64,000 nt of DNA from Streptomyces sp. TSRI0107 (GCF_001905845.1 NZ_LIVZ01000002.1:434001-498000); one strand, 5' to 3'; shown: positions 49,119 to 58,620, numbered from the stretch's first letter. The notes: generated by a model from the letters alone, not told the origin. Translations and numbers: made by a program.

Positions 49119-49750
49119 CAAGGCAGAACAAGTTGAACGACAAGGCACCCCAGCAGCCGGCACCCCAGCCCACCATCTCCGAGCCCGAGCTCGTGGGGTC
49201 CTCGCTCCCCCCGATGCCCCCGGCACCGCCCACGACCCCCGTGCCCTGGAGCGCCACCTCACCGGGCCGTCGACGTAAGCGTGCCCTTATCGCCGGCGCC
49301 GCCGCGCTCCTGCTCGCGGGTGGCGGCATCACCTGGTGGGCACTGACCCGCGACGGCGACCCGATCGACCACGTCGAGATCTCCGGCGGCAAGCTCGTCA
49401 CCGACGACAGCGACTCGTACAGCGACAGCGAGGACTGCGACGACACCGACGCGTTCGACTACAACGACTGCGACTACAGCGACTCGGAGGACGAGGTCTA
49501 CGAGTTCGTCTACAAGATCACCAACAAGGGGGACGAACCCGCCAACTACTCCGTCATCCTCAACGCCTTCGACGAGGACGGCGACTACGTCGGCCAGACC
49601 TACATCGGCTCGACCCACCTGGCCCCCGGCAAGACCGACGCCGACGAGAGCGAGTTCGACGAGTACACCACCCTCGAAGACGACCGCGAGCTGTCCGACA
49701 TCAAGTCCGTGAAGGTCGCCTACGTCGAGCGCATGGCCCTGGCCAACTGA
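49115..49750 (+). CDS. membrane-anchored FxLYD-like protein with acidic Asp/Ser tract
   Basis: This 211-aa protein has a Pro-rich cytoplasmic start, one membrane helix (about 55-75, RALIAGAAALLLAGGGITWW), then an extracellular part. That part opens with a highly acidic Asp/Ser/Glu/Tyr tract (about 95-127, repeats of DSYSDSED type with two or three Cys) and continues as a beta-rich FxLYD-like domain (YEFVYKITNKGDEPANYSV, TYIGSTHLAPGKTD). FxLYD domains are extracellular and of unknown role. The acidic tract could bind Ca2+, an inference. It is coupled to the coiled-coil gene by a 4-bp overlap. Confidence 0.75.
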   Translation: MTRQNKLNDKAPQQPAPQPTISEPELVGSSLPPMPPAPPTTPVPWSATSPGRRRKRALIAGAAALLLAGGGITWWALTRDGDPIDHVEISGGKLVTDDSDSYSDSEDCDDTDAFDYNDCDYSDSEDEVYEFVYKITNKGDEPANYSVILNAFDEDGDYVGQTYIGSTHLAPGKTDADESEFDEYTTLEDDRELSDIKSVKVAYVERMALAN

Positions 49751-49768
49751 TCCCGGCGTGCCGGTGGC

Positions 49769-49800
49769 CCCGGCGGTTCCGCAACAGCGCGACCGCCGGG
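49769..49800 (+). terminator. hairpin after the FxLYD-like gene
   Basis: A 9-bp perfect stem (CCCGGCGGT at 49769-49777 with 49792-49800) and a 14-nt loop begin 18 bp after the stop. It could terminate the plus-strand operon. The 209 bp from here to the jetD stop show no gene. Confidence 0.5.
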
Positions 49801-50009
49801 ACCCGCTTCAGCTTCCGGCGGCGTACCGCACGAACCGCGCCACTGCAGTGCAGCTACCTTTGCCGGCAGGCTCCAGAATCGCCACGCACTCCACATGATG
49901 CGTCATCGGAAAAAAGTCGCACGACAAGGGAGTGGAGGAGATACGAGGTCAGAGGGCGTTCATCAATCCTTCGAGTGGACTGCTGGGGCCCTGGAGCGTC
50001 GATCGAGCG

Positions 50010-51446
50010 TCATGACTCCCAAGGCGGGAGGGCGCTGCTCGCCAATGGCTCGGTACCGGTCGGACCGGCGCCCGCCGCACTCGCGGAATGCGCCTCAGCG
50101 GACCCCCGTCCGAGGTCCGTGAGCAGGTCGTCCAGCACCGTTTCCTCCTCGACCCGGACACCGCACTCGGCGAGAGCGACGGCCAGGGCAGGGTCCCAGG
50201 GAGTTGCGGCGGGCGGGCCCGTCAGGTTCGGGGCTTCGGCCGCTGCGGTCACTGCTGCCCGGTAATCGGCGGCCGTGTAGCGCCACGGCCGCCAAGGGAC
50301 GCTTCGTGCCAGTGCTGCGGCGATGCGCACACCGCCCCAGTCGAAATCGCCGTGGTAGAGAAGGCGCGCTCCTCTCATGGACAGGTCGCGCAGCAACGTG
50401 AGCGCGGCGGCCGAAGGTTGCCCTTGGAGGCACACCATGGGCGGGCATGCCGGGCCGAGAGTGTCGGCAGCGGCGGACAGCACGGCCGGGTTCTCGCAGA
50501 TGTGAACCGCTCCCGTCGTCGGAACGGAGGCGACTGGTGCGCTACGGGTGAGGGAGCGGAGGGTCAGCACCGCCGGCTCCCCGGCGTCGGCCATCCAGTC
50601 GAGGAATGGTGTACCGCGCAGGTTGAGGGTGAGGACGGTCGACGACAGGTCGTCCTTGAGCAAGCCCGCGGAGGCCCACGCCTCCCGCCGCCACTGCGCA
50701 CCGGAGCCGTCGGGGAAGCCGGTGAGGCAACGGATACCGGACAGGACGAGAGTGGCGAGCGGCGTCCCGTCGTCCAGGGCATGGGCGCCCGAAAGGTTCC
50801 GTGCCGCGAACGTCGCCCGCGATGTCGGTGGTGACGCGGGCAGCGCGCGCAACGCGCGCACGGCGGCCTCCACCAGGGGGCCCGCGGCCTCCGGTGTACG
50901 GGCGAGGCGCCGTACCAGACCGTCACTGCGGATTCGCTCGGCCCAGCGGGCCAGCTCCCCGTCGAGGATGCCGAGCGGGGCGTACGCCTCGTTCCAGGCC
51001 CGTTCCTCCCTGTTCCGTGTCTCGGCGTGGAGTACGACCGGGCCGGTGAGGGCGACAACGGCCGCCGCCAGTCCGTCGGGGCTGACACGTGAGCGACGCA
51101 GGATCTCATCCACCGTGGCGAGGCGAATGCTGAGAGAGCCACTGGATCGTGGTGCCCGCCCCAGAAGGCGGTCGGCGGCGTGCCGTTGGGATTCATCGGG
51201 GTCGGACACGGTGACGGAGCCGGTGAGGGGCCGGCCGCGGACCATACGCTGCCGCACGCGGTCGACGAACCAGGCAAGTCCGGGGTCGCCGAGCAGGCGC
51301 CCGAGGCGCTCGGTGTCGACGTCGGTCCGGGCTTCCGCCGGTGGCGGCACGGCCGGCACCACGTCCGCGGTGGCGGCCGACGGTGTCGTGCGTCCGGCCG
51401 CCGGCCTGCCTCCGTCGCGGTCAGGCGAGGCCGCCGGGCGGGTCAC
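50010..51446 (-). CDS. jetD: Wadjet type II nuclease subunit JetD (DUF3323-DUF2399, Toprim)
   Basis: This 478-aa protein matches the TIGR02679 family: an N-terminal DUF3323-type region and a C-terminal DUF2399 Toprim-like domain. The Toprim metal site is visible as Glu in VHICENP (about residue 316) and the DxD in YHGDFDWGG (about 368). In Wadjet systems JetD is the nuclease that cuts closed circular DNA after the SMC motor has reeled it in. The GTG at 51446 overlaps the jetC stop (GTGA), making it the last gene of the jetABCD operon. The larger in-frame extension upstream is antisense-like Arg-rich sequence and is rejected. Confidence 0.88.
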   Translation of the reverse strand: MTRPAASPDRDGGRPAAGRTTPSAATADVVPAVPPPAEARTDVDTERLGRLLGDPGLAWFVDRVRQRMVRGRPLTGSVTVSDPDESQRHAADRLLGRAPRSSGSLSIRLATVDEILRRSRVSPDGLAAAVVALTGPVVLHAETRNREERAWNEAYAPLGILDGELARWAERIRSDGLVRRLARTPEAAGPLVEAAVRALRALPASPPTSRATFAARNLSGAHALDDGTPLATLVLSGIRCLTGFPDGSGAQWRREAWASAGLLKDDLSSTVLTLNLRGTPFLDWMADAGEPAVLTLRSLTRSAPVASVPTTGAVHICENPAVLSAAADTLGPACPPMVCLQGQPSAAALTLLRDLSMRGARLLYHGDFDWGGVRIAAALARSVPWRPWRYTAADYRAAVTAAAEAPNLTGPPAATPWDPALAVALAECGVRVEEETVLDDLLTDLGRGSAEAHSASAAGAGPTGTEPLASSALPPWES

Positions 51447-54400
51447 GTCCACAGGGCCCCCTGTCCGCCGGCGTTGTCGACCACGCGGGTCCGTCCGGGC
51501 TCGCCCGGAGAACTCACCGGCCCGGCGGGCCTTTCGCCGGAGTCGCCGGCACCGGCAGCCGTCCCGAGCGCGTCCGACCGGGCACCGGGCTCCGTGCCGC
51601 GCCACCGTTCGCTGCCGTCCCATTCCCACCGCGTCACCAGTACGGCGTCGATGTCGTCGACGCGGGAGAGCTGGGCGATGGCGATGCCCGGCACCTGGGG
51701 GTAGCAGGCCCATTCGCGTTCGCTGGTCATGACGACGTCGAGGTCGAAGGCGCGGAGCAGGCCGAGGCACTTGGCGCGCGAGTCGTCGTCGACGCCGGCG
51801 AACGCCTCGTCCAAAGTGACCAGGCGCGGGGCGTGCGCACCGCCCGCGCTCGCGTAGTGCGAGGATGCGGCGGCGAACAAGGGCACGGAGGCGGCCAGTA
51901 CGCGCTCCCCGCCCGAGGCGGGCCCGGTGGCGGGCACCCACTTGCCGTGCTGGTGGCGTTCGACGCCGAACTCGTGCCAGGACCGGTAGTCGAGGGCGGC
52001 GGTGAGGTCCTCCAGCCAGCTGCCGGTGCTGTCGTCGGCCTGCCGGTGGGCGATCTGCTCCTGGAGGAACGCGCCGACCGCGGCCCGGTCCTCGGGCGAC
52101 CACGCGTCGGCGGACTGACGCAGCCGTTCCCGGGCCTGGGCCAGTCCCTGCGGGGCCCGGCGGGACGCTCTCCACACCAGTCGCAGCTTCATGCCCGTGG
52201 AGGTCGGACGCTCCTCCAGCTCCCTGTTCATGGCGGCCACCTGCCGTTCGGCCGCACCGATCAGTTCCTGGAGCGTCCCGGCGACCTCGGTGATCAGATG
52301 GGTCTGGAGGATCTCGCGCTCGCGTGCGGAGAGGATGCGGGTCAGTTCCGCGACCTCCACGGCCAGTGCCTCGGCGAGTTCGGGCACGCCCCGTTCCCGG
52401 CCCTGGTAGACGATGTCGACCCGCATGCCGTCCTCGCTCGGGCGGGCGGTGGCGGTGTGGCCGTGCCGCGACAGGGCGTCCTGGAGCCTGCCGAACTCCT
52501 CGCTCAGCCGCTTCTGCACGCGCTCCCAGGCCGCGTCGGTGTCGTCGATGGAGGAGAGCCGGGACTCCACGGCCCGCGCGAGGGCGATGGCGGGGGTCGC
52601 CGCCCATGTCCCTCCGCCGTCGTCCGGTACGTCGATGTCGGGCAACGCCACGGCGAGCAGCCCCGTCGCGGCGAACCGCTGGAGCGCCGCAACGGCTTCC
52701 TCCCGCGCGGCGGTCGCCTCGGTGACGTCCTCGGCAAGCCGCTCGATGCGTCCCTCGGCGCGGCTGGCCCGCCGGTCGGCGTCACCGTACTCCGCCCGGG
52801 CCTGCCTCTGTTCCTGTTCACAGGCCCGGGCCGCTTCGGCCGTCTCCTCCAATTGCCGCTGAAGCTCGGCTACGCCCGCTCCGACGGTGGAGCGGAGCGT
52901 CGTGAGGTGTTCGTCCGCCGCCGCGGCCACCCGAGCCGCCTCCGTGGCGCGCTCGGCGAGTTCGGACACGAGGAGGTCGGCCCGGCTGGTCTCCTCCCGC
53001 TCACCGGTCACCCCGCGCTCGGCCTCCGCGCGTTCGCGCAGTGCGGGCCACAGGGCCGCCAGGAGGGCGGTGTGGTCGGCGAGCGCCTGGCGAACGGCGC
53101 ACAGTGCCGTCTGGTCGGTGGGGAGGTTCAGGGCGGCCGCGGTGTCGGCGAGTTCGGTCGCCGCGCGCTCGGCCCGTCGCGCCGCCGGAGCCAGTTCCGC
53201 GGCCCGTTCGTCTCGCCGGGCGCGGGCGCGGCGGACCGCTTCGGCCGCGGCGGTGACGCGTGCGTGGGCGTGCCGCAGGTCGTCGTCGCCGGGCAGTGCG
53301 GCGAGTTCGGCGTCCAGCACGGCACGGCGCCCGGCCACGGCGCGGGACTCCTCGGCCAGCCGCTCCCGCTCCGCCGTCAAGCCGTCGATCTCGGCGCGCA
53401 GTTCTGCGATCCGGACGCGACGTGCCTGTTCCCGCGCTCCTTCCCCCACGTACTGGGCGCTGTCCTTGGCCCAGCTGCCGGTGAGCGCCCCGACACGGAA
53501 GCGACCGTCCGCACAGACCCAGGTGTCGTGGCCACCGGCCTCCCAGGAAACCTCGCCGGGCCCGTCATCGCCGACCGCGGCCAGCCCGATCGAGGCGAGC
53601 AGACGCGCGACCGTCTCCTCCCCCACGGCTGCGGCCCCCGCGTCCGCGGGGTCGACCGCCGGGCACAGCGCGCGGTCGAGGCCGGTCCCGCCGAGCAGAC
53701 CTACCGGGTCGAGCAGCACGTCGTGGCCGTCCGCCACGACCGCGGAGCCGTCCGGCCGCACCCAGGCGTCGAGAAGCCCCGACGCCTCCAGAGCGGCTTC
53801 CAGTCCCGCGCGGTCGGCCTCGGTGACGTGCGGACGGAAGTCGACCAGCCGCCACAGCGGAGCGCCGAGACCCCGGTCCCGCACGCCGGGTGTGCGCGTG
53901 CAGGGGGCCGACGGGCCTCGCTCTCCGCCCGTTTCGAGGGCGGTCAGTTCGTCCACCGCCAGCCGCTGCCGCTCCGCCGTCGCCTCCTCGCGGTGGGCCA
54001 GAAGGGCCTCGCGGTCGGCCAGACGCGACGCGGCGGCGCGATGGGCCTCGGCTGCCGCGTTCCGGGCCGGCAGCGGGCCGTCCAGAGAGCGGACCCAGTC
54101 CTGTACGGCGTCCAGGACCCCCGGCAGCCCGGGCACCCGCAGCTCCACATATCCGGAGAATCGCTCCCGCACGGCCGTGACAAGCGCCCGCCCCTCCTTG
54201 ACGACGTTCTCCTCCGCCTCAGCCAGCCGCTCCTCGGCGTGCACGACCTCCTCGTCGGCCTCGTCGGCGCGCAGCCGGGCGGCCCTGTGCTGCTCCTCGG
54301 TCTGCTCCGCGCGCGTCGCGAGTTCCGCCACATGCTCGACAGCGCGCCGCCTGCTCGCGGTCGCCTCGTCCGCCTCCCGGCGCAGAACCGCGTCGGGGGC

Positions 54401-55693
54401 TCCCTCCGTCCGGGGGACGTCGAGCCGGGCGGCCGCGGCGCTCTCGGCCACCCGGTCCCGGATGCCGTCCAGCGCCTCCCGGGCGGCCGTGAGCCGGTTG
54501 TCCGCGGTGGCGAGCCGGCCCAGGGCCCGGGTGTGCGCCTCGGCCGCCGTACGCCGGTCCGCCTCGGCCCGCTTCAGCTCCACGGCCGTGCGGGAGGCGT
54601 CGTCCGCCGCCCGGTCGAGCGCGCGGGCATCTCGCATCTCGGGCCGGGACCGCAGCGTGGCGTCCTGGGCGGCCAGCCGCGCGGCCTGCTCGTCGAGGGC
54701 GGTGCCCCTCGCGCGGGCCTCCTCGCGGTCCGCCACTGCGTGGTCCCGGTCCGTCTGCGCTTTGGCGAGTTGCCGTTGCAGGTTCTCGTACCGGGCGTGT
54801 TCGCGGCGCGGCAGGCGGGCGCGGCGCCGGGACGCGAGGCGGGCGTAGCGGCGGTAGTGGTCGAGGAACGCCGAGGACGCCTGTTCGGCCTCGCGGGCCG
54901 CCCTCAGTTCCTCCTTCTCCTCGTCCAGCGACCGGAACGCCTCCGCCGCGTCGGCGACGACCGCCTGGTCCATCGGCGGCAGAGCCTCGGTCAGCGCCCG
55001 GGACAGGGCGGCCTCGCTGGGGCGCTTGGACAGCTGGGGCTGGCGCAGCTGGATCAGGAGGTCGACGAGGGCGCCGTAGCGCCGCTTCCCCAGCCCGAAG
55101 AGGGCTTCGTCGACCGCCCTGCGGTAGGCCTTGGCGGTGTCGTACACCATGCCGTGACCGCCGACCGCCTCGGCGAGCCGGTCCCGGGACAGTGCCGTCC
55201 CGGTCGCGTCCAGCAGGTCGAGGCCCGCGCCGATCCGCTGGTCGGTGACCGCGAACCAGTGGCGGGCGATGCCGCGTCCGGCGACCGCCTTGAGCCCGCA
55301 CAGCAGCGTGCGGAAGTGCGCCTCGCCCGTGGTGCCGTCGAGTCGTCCGAACTCGATCCAGGTGTAGCCGAGTCGTTCGGGGTGCGGGTGCGCGCCGCCC
55401 AGGAGCAGGTTCCACTCCATGCGCTTGCCCGGGTCGCCGTCGGGTTCGACGCGGCGGGCGGACAGGTCGCCGTCCAGGAGGAACGGCAGGGTGAGGGCGA
55501 GCACCTTCGACTTGCCGGTGCCATTGTTGCCGCGCAGCAGCAGCCGGCCGTCGCGGAACCAGAACTCCTCGATGTCGTAGTGGAAGAGGTCGACGAGTCC
55601 GATGCGCAAGGGCCGCCACCGGCCGGGCGCGGGAGCGGGGAGCGCGGGGCCGGGCGACTGGGGGCCGGGGAGCGCGGTCACGGGGCGGTTCAC
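51443..55693 (-). CDS. jetC: Wadjet type II SMC-like ATPase JetC
   Basis: This 1416-aa protein has the TIGR02680/SMC layout. Walker A (LRGNNGTGKSK) is near residue 55, and long charged coiled-coil arms span about 215-1180 with a hinge-like centre (about 560-720). The ABC signature SGGERVLAAS is near 1262 and Walker B (RLVTLDEAFAGVDDDSR) near 1290. It is the loop-extruding motor that recognises and compacts plasmid DNA for cleavage by JetD. The GTG at 55693 overlaps the jetB stop (GTGA) and has AGGA 6 nt upstream. Length and neighbours are standard for the family. Confidence 0.92.
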   Translation of the reverse strand: MNRPVTALPGPQSPGPALPAPAPGRWRPLRIGLVDLFHYDIEEFWFRDGRLLLRGNNGTGKSKVLALTLPFLLDGDLSARRVEPDGDPGKRMEWNLLLGGAHPHPERLGYTWIEFGRLDGTTGEAHFRTLLCGLKAVAGRGIARHWFAVTDQRIGAGLDLLDATGTALSRDRLAEAVGGHGMVYDTAKAYRRAVDEALFGLGKRRYGALVDLLIQLRQPQLSKRPSEAALSRALTEALPPMDQAVVADAAEAFRSLDEEKEELRAAREAEQASSAFLDHYRRYARLASRRRARLPRREHARYENLQRQLAKAQTDRDHAVADREEARARGTALDEQAARLAAQDATLRSRPEMRDARALDRAADDASRTAVELKRAEADRRTAAEAHTRALGRLATADNRLTAAREALDGIRDRVAESAAAARLDVPRTEGAPDAVLRREADEATASRRRAVEHVAELATRAEQTEEQHRAARLRADEADEEVVHAEERLAEAEENVVKEGRALVTAVRERFSGYVELRVPGLPGVLDAVQDWVRSLDGPLPARNAAAEAHRAAASRLADREALLAHREEATAERQRLAVDELTALETGGERGPSAPCTRTPGVRDRGLGAPLWRLVDFRPHVTEADRAGLEAALEASGLLDAWVRPDGSAVVADGHDVLLDPVGLLGGTGLDRALCPAVDPADAGAAAVGEETVARLLASIGLAAVGDDGPGEVSWEAGGHDTWVCADGRFRVGALTGSWAKDSAQYVGEGAREQARRVRIAELRAEIDGLTAERERLAEESRAVAGRRAVLDAELAALPGDDDLRHAHARVTAAAEAVRRARARRDERAAELAPAARRAERAATELADTAAALNLPTDQTALCAVRQALADHTALLAALWPALRERAEAERGVTGEREETSRADLLVSELAERATEAARVAAAADEHLTTLRSTVGAGVAELQRQLEETAEAARACEQEQRQARAEYGDADRRASRAEGRIERLAEDVTEATAAREEAVAALQRFAATGLLAVALPDIDVPDDGGGTWAATPAIALARAVESRLSSIDDTDAAWERVQKRLSEEFGRLQDALSRHGHTATARPSEDGMRVDIVYQGRERGVPELAEALAVEVAELTRILSAREREILQTHLITEVAGTLQELIGAAERQVAAMNRELEERPTSTGMKLRLVWRASRRAPQGLAQARERLRQSADAWSPEDRAAVGAFLQEQIAHRQADDSTGSWLEDLTAALDYRSWHEFGVERHQHGKWVPATGPASGGERVLAASVPLFAAASSHYASAGGAHAPRLVTLDEAFAGVDDDSRAKCLGLLRAFDLDVVMTSEREWACYPQVPGIAIAQLSRVDDIDAVLVTRWEWDGSERWRGTEPGARSDALGTAAGAGDSGERPAGPVSSPGEPGRTRVVDNAGGQGALWT

Positions 55694-56979
55694 CTTTCGT
55701 CCTGCACGGGGTGCACGGGCTGCACGGGCTGCATGGGCTGCACGAGCGGCAGGCTCTGCTCGGTCGTGGCGGGCCGGCGGGCCCGTCCGGGTTCCCTGAC
55801 GACGGGCTCGCCGACCGCGTACCGCGCGAGGGCGGGCCGCGGTACGACGCCCCGTTCGGTGCGCTCGGCGAGTCCCAGCGCCACCAGCTTGGTGAGCGCC
55901 TGCTCGACGAGTTCGGGCTCCGCGCCCGGTTCCCTCGCCGACTTGGACCAGAACCCGCCGTGTTCGACGGCCAGTTCCCTTACGCGGGCCGCGAGCTCCG
56001 CCGGTTCGACGGGCCCGGCCGCCCGGGCCAGGTACCCCGCCAGCAGCAGGGTGATGTGACCGTGGGTGCCCTGTTCCGGCATGCGCGTGTCCGTGAGGTC
56101 GTCCATCGGGTCGACCATGGCGATGCCCTCGGCCCGGACCTCCGGGACGAGTCCCGTCAGCTCGTTGATGCGGGCGGTGATGAAGCCTCGCTGCCGGGTG
56201 AGGTAGGCCAGTTCTTCGTCGGTCAGGTCGTCGTAGTACAGGACCGGGTCGTCCAGGAGGATGCGGGTCAGTTTCCAGCGGACCGCCCGGAACCTGAGCT
56301 CGTCGCTGTCGAGCGCGGTCCACGCGGTCATCTCCACCAGGCGCTCCTCGAAGCCCTCGGCCTCGACCATGGAGGGACCCCGCAGGGACGCGGGCATCCC
56401 GGCCAGCACGCGCCGCCGCACGTCGTACAGCACGTCGCCCGATCCGCTGACGTAGGCGTCCTCGTCGCCGGCCACCCGCCGCAGCACCCCGAGCCGCAGC
56501 AGCAGGCGGACGACGGCCGCGAGGTCGAGGCGCTCGTCGCGCCGCTCCAGAGTGAAGGTGATCCCGGCGGCGACGAGTTCGGGATCGGCGGCGGCCAGGA
56601 CGACTTGCTCGGCGAGACGTCCGAGCGCCACCTGCGACTCGCCCCGTTCCAGAGCGGCCAGGGCCAGGCAGAGCAGGACGTAGCGGCGGCGGGTGAAGGG
56701 CAGGGCACTGCGGGCGGCCTCACGCGCCGGGTGCGTGGCGTCGGTGAGTGTGCCTGGCGTCTTGCGCAGCCGTGCGGCGTCGGCGTCCGTGCGCAGCGTC
56801 CAGCCGACGTTGCGTTCGAACCACTCCCGCAGTTCGGCGGTGTGCCGGCGCACCAGCCGGAACTCGTCGGCGTACGGTCCGTCGGCGGTGAGCAGCGGCT
56901 CCTTCAGCAGGGCGCGTGCGGCCTTCTGGAGGTCGGCCTGCCGCTGGCCGTCGAGGACCTCGGCGAGGGGGCCGCTCAT
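55690..56979 (-). CDS. jetB: Wadjet type II subunit JetB (DUF2398, TIGR02678)
   Basis: This 429-aa protein matches DUF2398: an early KEPLLTADGPYADEFRLVRR, helical YVLLCLALAALERGESQVAL, YYDDLTDEELAYL and EGIAMVDPMDDLTD. JetB is the MukE-like kite/winged-helix subunit that joins JetA to the SMC motor. It is placed between jetA and jetC with 4-bp overlaps on both sides. The last residues, LVQPMQPVQPVHPVQDER, are low complexity and come from a 9-bp tandem repeat, so this tail may vary between strains. Confidence 0.9.
   Translation of the reverse strand: MSGPLAEVLDGQRQADLQKAARALLKEPLLTADGPYADEFRLVRRHTAELREWFERNVGWTLRTDADAARLRKTPGTLTDATHPAREAARSALPFTRRRYVLLCLALAALERGESQVALGRLAEQVVLAAADPELVAAGITFTLERRDERLDLAAVVRLLLRLGVLRRVAGDEDAYVSGSGDVLYDVRRRVLAGMPASLRGPSMVEAEGFEERLVEMTAWTALDSDELRFRAVRWKLTRILLDDPVLYYDDLTDEELAYLTRQRGFITARINELTGLVPEVRAEGIAMVDPMDDLTDTRMPEQGTHGHITLLLAGYLARAAGPVEPAELAARVRELAVEHGGFWSKSAREPGAEPELVEQALTKLVALGLAERTERGVVPRPALARYAVGEPVVREPGRARRPATTEQSLPLVQPMQPVQPVHPVQDER
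55702..55746. repeat. 9-bp tandem repeat within the 3' end of jetB
   Basis: Five imperfect units of CTGCACGGG run from 55702 to 55746 and encode the Gln-Pro-Val-rich JetB tail. The unit length keeps the frame, so copy number could change without disrupting the gene. Confidence 0.7.
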
Positions 56980-58589
56980 CGGTCCTCCGTGAGCCGGGGA
57001 GCGGTGTCCCGTCGCGGTGCGGGGAGGGGAACGGGTACCGATGGCGGTGCGGCGGCGCGGTCGCCCTGCCCCGCCGTGAGGTCGACGATGTCGATCAGGT
57101 GGTCGGGACCGCTGAACACACCGTCGGGGGTGCGCACTTCGGCCGTCGATCCGTCGTCGAGAGCGGTCAGCCGGATCTCCATCGAGCCGTCCCCGCTGGT
57201 CGCCGCGGTGGTGATCGTGCCCGGCCGCCAGGTGGCGAGCGCGTCGCCGAGCAGCCGCAGGAACAGCTGGAAGGCGTGCGGGTCGAGCCCGCCGAGCCGG
57301 GACAGCCGCACCGGTCCGTCCGTCACGAGACGGTCCCGCGCCCGCCTGGTCTCCTCCGTCTGCCGGGCGGCGATCTCGGCGAGCCGGCGCTTCGCCTCAC
57401 CGCGGTCGGCCACCCGGCGCGGCCTGCCCCGCCGCTCATAACTGCCGGTACGGCGCAACTGGGGGCTGATCCGCAGCGGTCGCGCCTCGCTCCACGGGGT
57501 GGAGGCCGGCTCCGGGGAGGCTGTCCGTTCGGCGAGGGTGTCGGCGTCGACGGTGAGGTGCCGGGAGGAGTGCAGCCCGAACGCCACCCGCCAGAGCCGG
57601 TGACGCGCCTCGTCGTCCGGGGCCTGGGCGAACCAGCGCGCCAGGGTGCGGAAGTCGGCCGAGCGGTCCGAGCGTCCGGCCCGCCGCTCGTTGAGCTGCC
57701 GTACGACGGCCAGGAGCTGCGGGATCGAACCGAGCGCCCGCCCGCGCAGCAGTCTGGCCTGCGACTCGCGCCCCTCCCCCGACACGAACCACTCGGCGAG
57801 CCCGGACCACCGCGCGGCCCACCGCTCGTACGCCACCGCCTCCGCCCGCTCGGCCTCCTCGGGAGCCGCGTCGGCGGCCTCGCGGGCGGCGGCCAGCCGC
57901 AGCAGCGGACCGACCCGCTGCTGCTCCTCCAGCTCCCCGATCAGCAGAGCGATGCGCCCGCCCAGGGTGATGAGGTCCTGGATGAACCGCTCCAGGTACT
58001 GGATCAGCCGGTCCTTGTAGGCGAGAAACGCCTCGACCTCGATGTCGTGCAGGTCGATGGTGCGCTGGAGCGAGCCCATGAAGGCGCGTGCGTTGTCGGC
58101 GAGGTCGGTGAACCGGGCCGTCAGCACGGACAGGGCGACGTATGTCTTGGCCGGGTCGGGCTCGTCCTCAGCGGCGATCACCAGGAGCGCCCGCAGCTGC
58201 GTGACGATGTCGTGCAGCGCGACCGCCTGGAGTTCGCCGCGCCGCCCCAGCACCTCGTCGTACGTCCCCAGCGCCGCCTCGGCCGCCTCGCCGGCCCGGG
58301 TGAGCTGGTAGATGAACCGCCTGCGGTAGAAGTCCTCGACCGCCGTCACCCGCGCGTGGTCCGGATCGGCCCGCAGATTGCCCCACTCCACGAGTTTGTC
58401 CAGCGCCTGCGTCACCGCCTCGGGGTCGGCGGGCCTGCCATCCGCGTCCAGGGCCGCGTACACGTCCTCCGGCCGCAGGTGCACCGCGAACCGCTCCTTG
58501 GCTGCGAGGAAGGCCCGCATGACCTGGCGGTAGAGGGGGGCATTGGGGGTGGTGAGGTGAGCGAACGGGGTGAAGTCGCTGGAGGTCAT
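56976..58589 (-). CDS. jetA: Wadjet type II subunit JetA (DUF2397, TIGR02677)
   Basis: This 537-aa protein matches DUF2397: an N-terminal winged-helix region (FAHLTTPNAPLYRQVMRAFL, LRPEDVYAAL, LVEWGNLRADPDHARVT), a helical core (ALHDIVTQLRALL, YLERFIQDLITLGGRIA) and the C-terminal PLRISPQLRRTGSYERRGRP segment. JetA is the MukF-like kleisin that bridges the SMC heads. It is the first gene of jetABCD; its stop overlaps the jetB ATG by 4 bp. I chose the ATG at 58589; upstream in-frame codons are antisense to other sequence. The operon's promoter should lie in the short gap to the gene ending at 58621 or further upstream. Confidence 0.9.
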   Translation of the reverse strand: MTSSDFTPFAHLTTPNAPLYRQVMRAFLAAKERFAVHLRPEDVYAALDADGRPADPEAVTQALDKLVEWGNLRADPDHARVTAVEDFYRRRFIYQLTRAGEAAEAALGTYDEVLGRRGELQAVALHDIVTQLRALLVIAAEDEPDPAKTYVALSVLTARFTDLADNARAFMGSLQRTIDLHDIEVEAFLAYKDRLIQYLERFIQDLITLGGRIALLIGELEEQQRVGPLLRLAAAREAADAAPEEAERAEAVAYERWAARWSGLAEWFVSGEGRESQARLLRGRALGSIPQLLAVVRQLNERRAGRSDRSADFRTLARWFAQAPDDEARHRLWRVAFGLHSSRHLTVDADTLAERTASPEPASTPWSEARPLRISPQLRRTGSYERRGRPRRVADRGEAKRRLAEIAARQTEETRRARDRLVTDGPVRLSRLGGLDPHAFQLFLRLLGDALATWRPGTITTAATSGDGSMEIRLTALDDGSTAEVRTPDGVFSGPDHLIDIVDLTAGQGDRAAAPPSVPVPLPAPRRDTAPRLTEDR

Positions 58590-58620
58590 CTCGGCACATT
58601 CTTCCACCCCGGTCACGGGC

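Noticed and set aside
51447..52607. A long N-terminal extension of jetD
   Set aside because: It lies over the jetC C-terminal ATPase motifs in another frame and is Arg/Pro-rich; the GTG at 51446 fits the 4-bp overlap pattern of the operon.
52887..54848. A 653-codon plus-strand frame opposite jetC
   Set aside because: Ser/Arg/Ala low-complexity product, antisense to the JetC coiled coil.
55695..55750. CRISPR-like short repeats
   Set aside because: The units are 9 bp, contiguous without spacers, and lie inside jetB.
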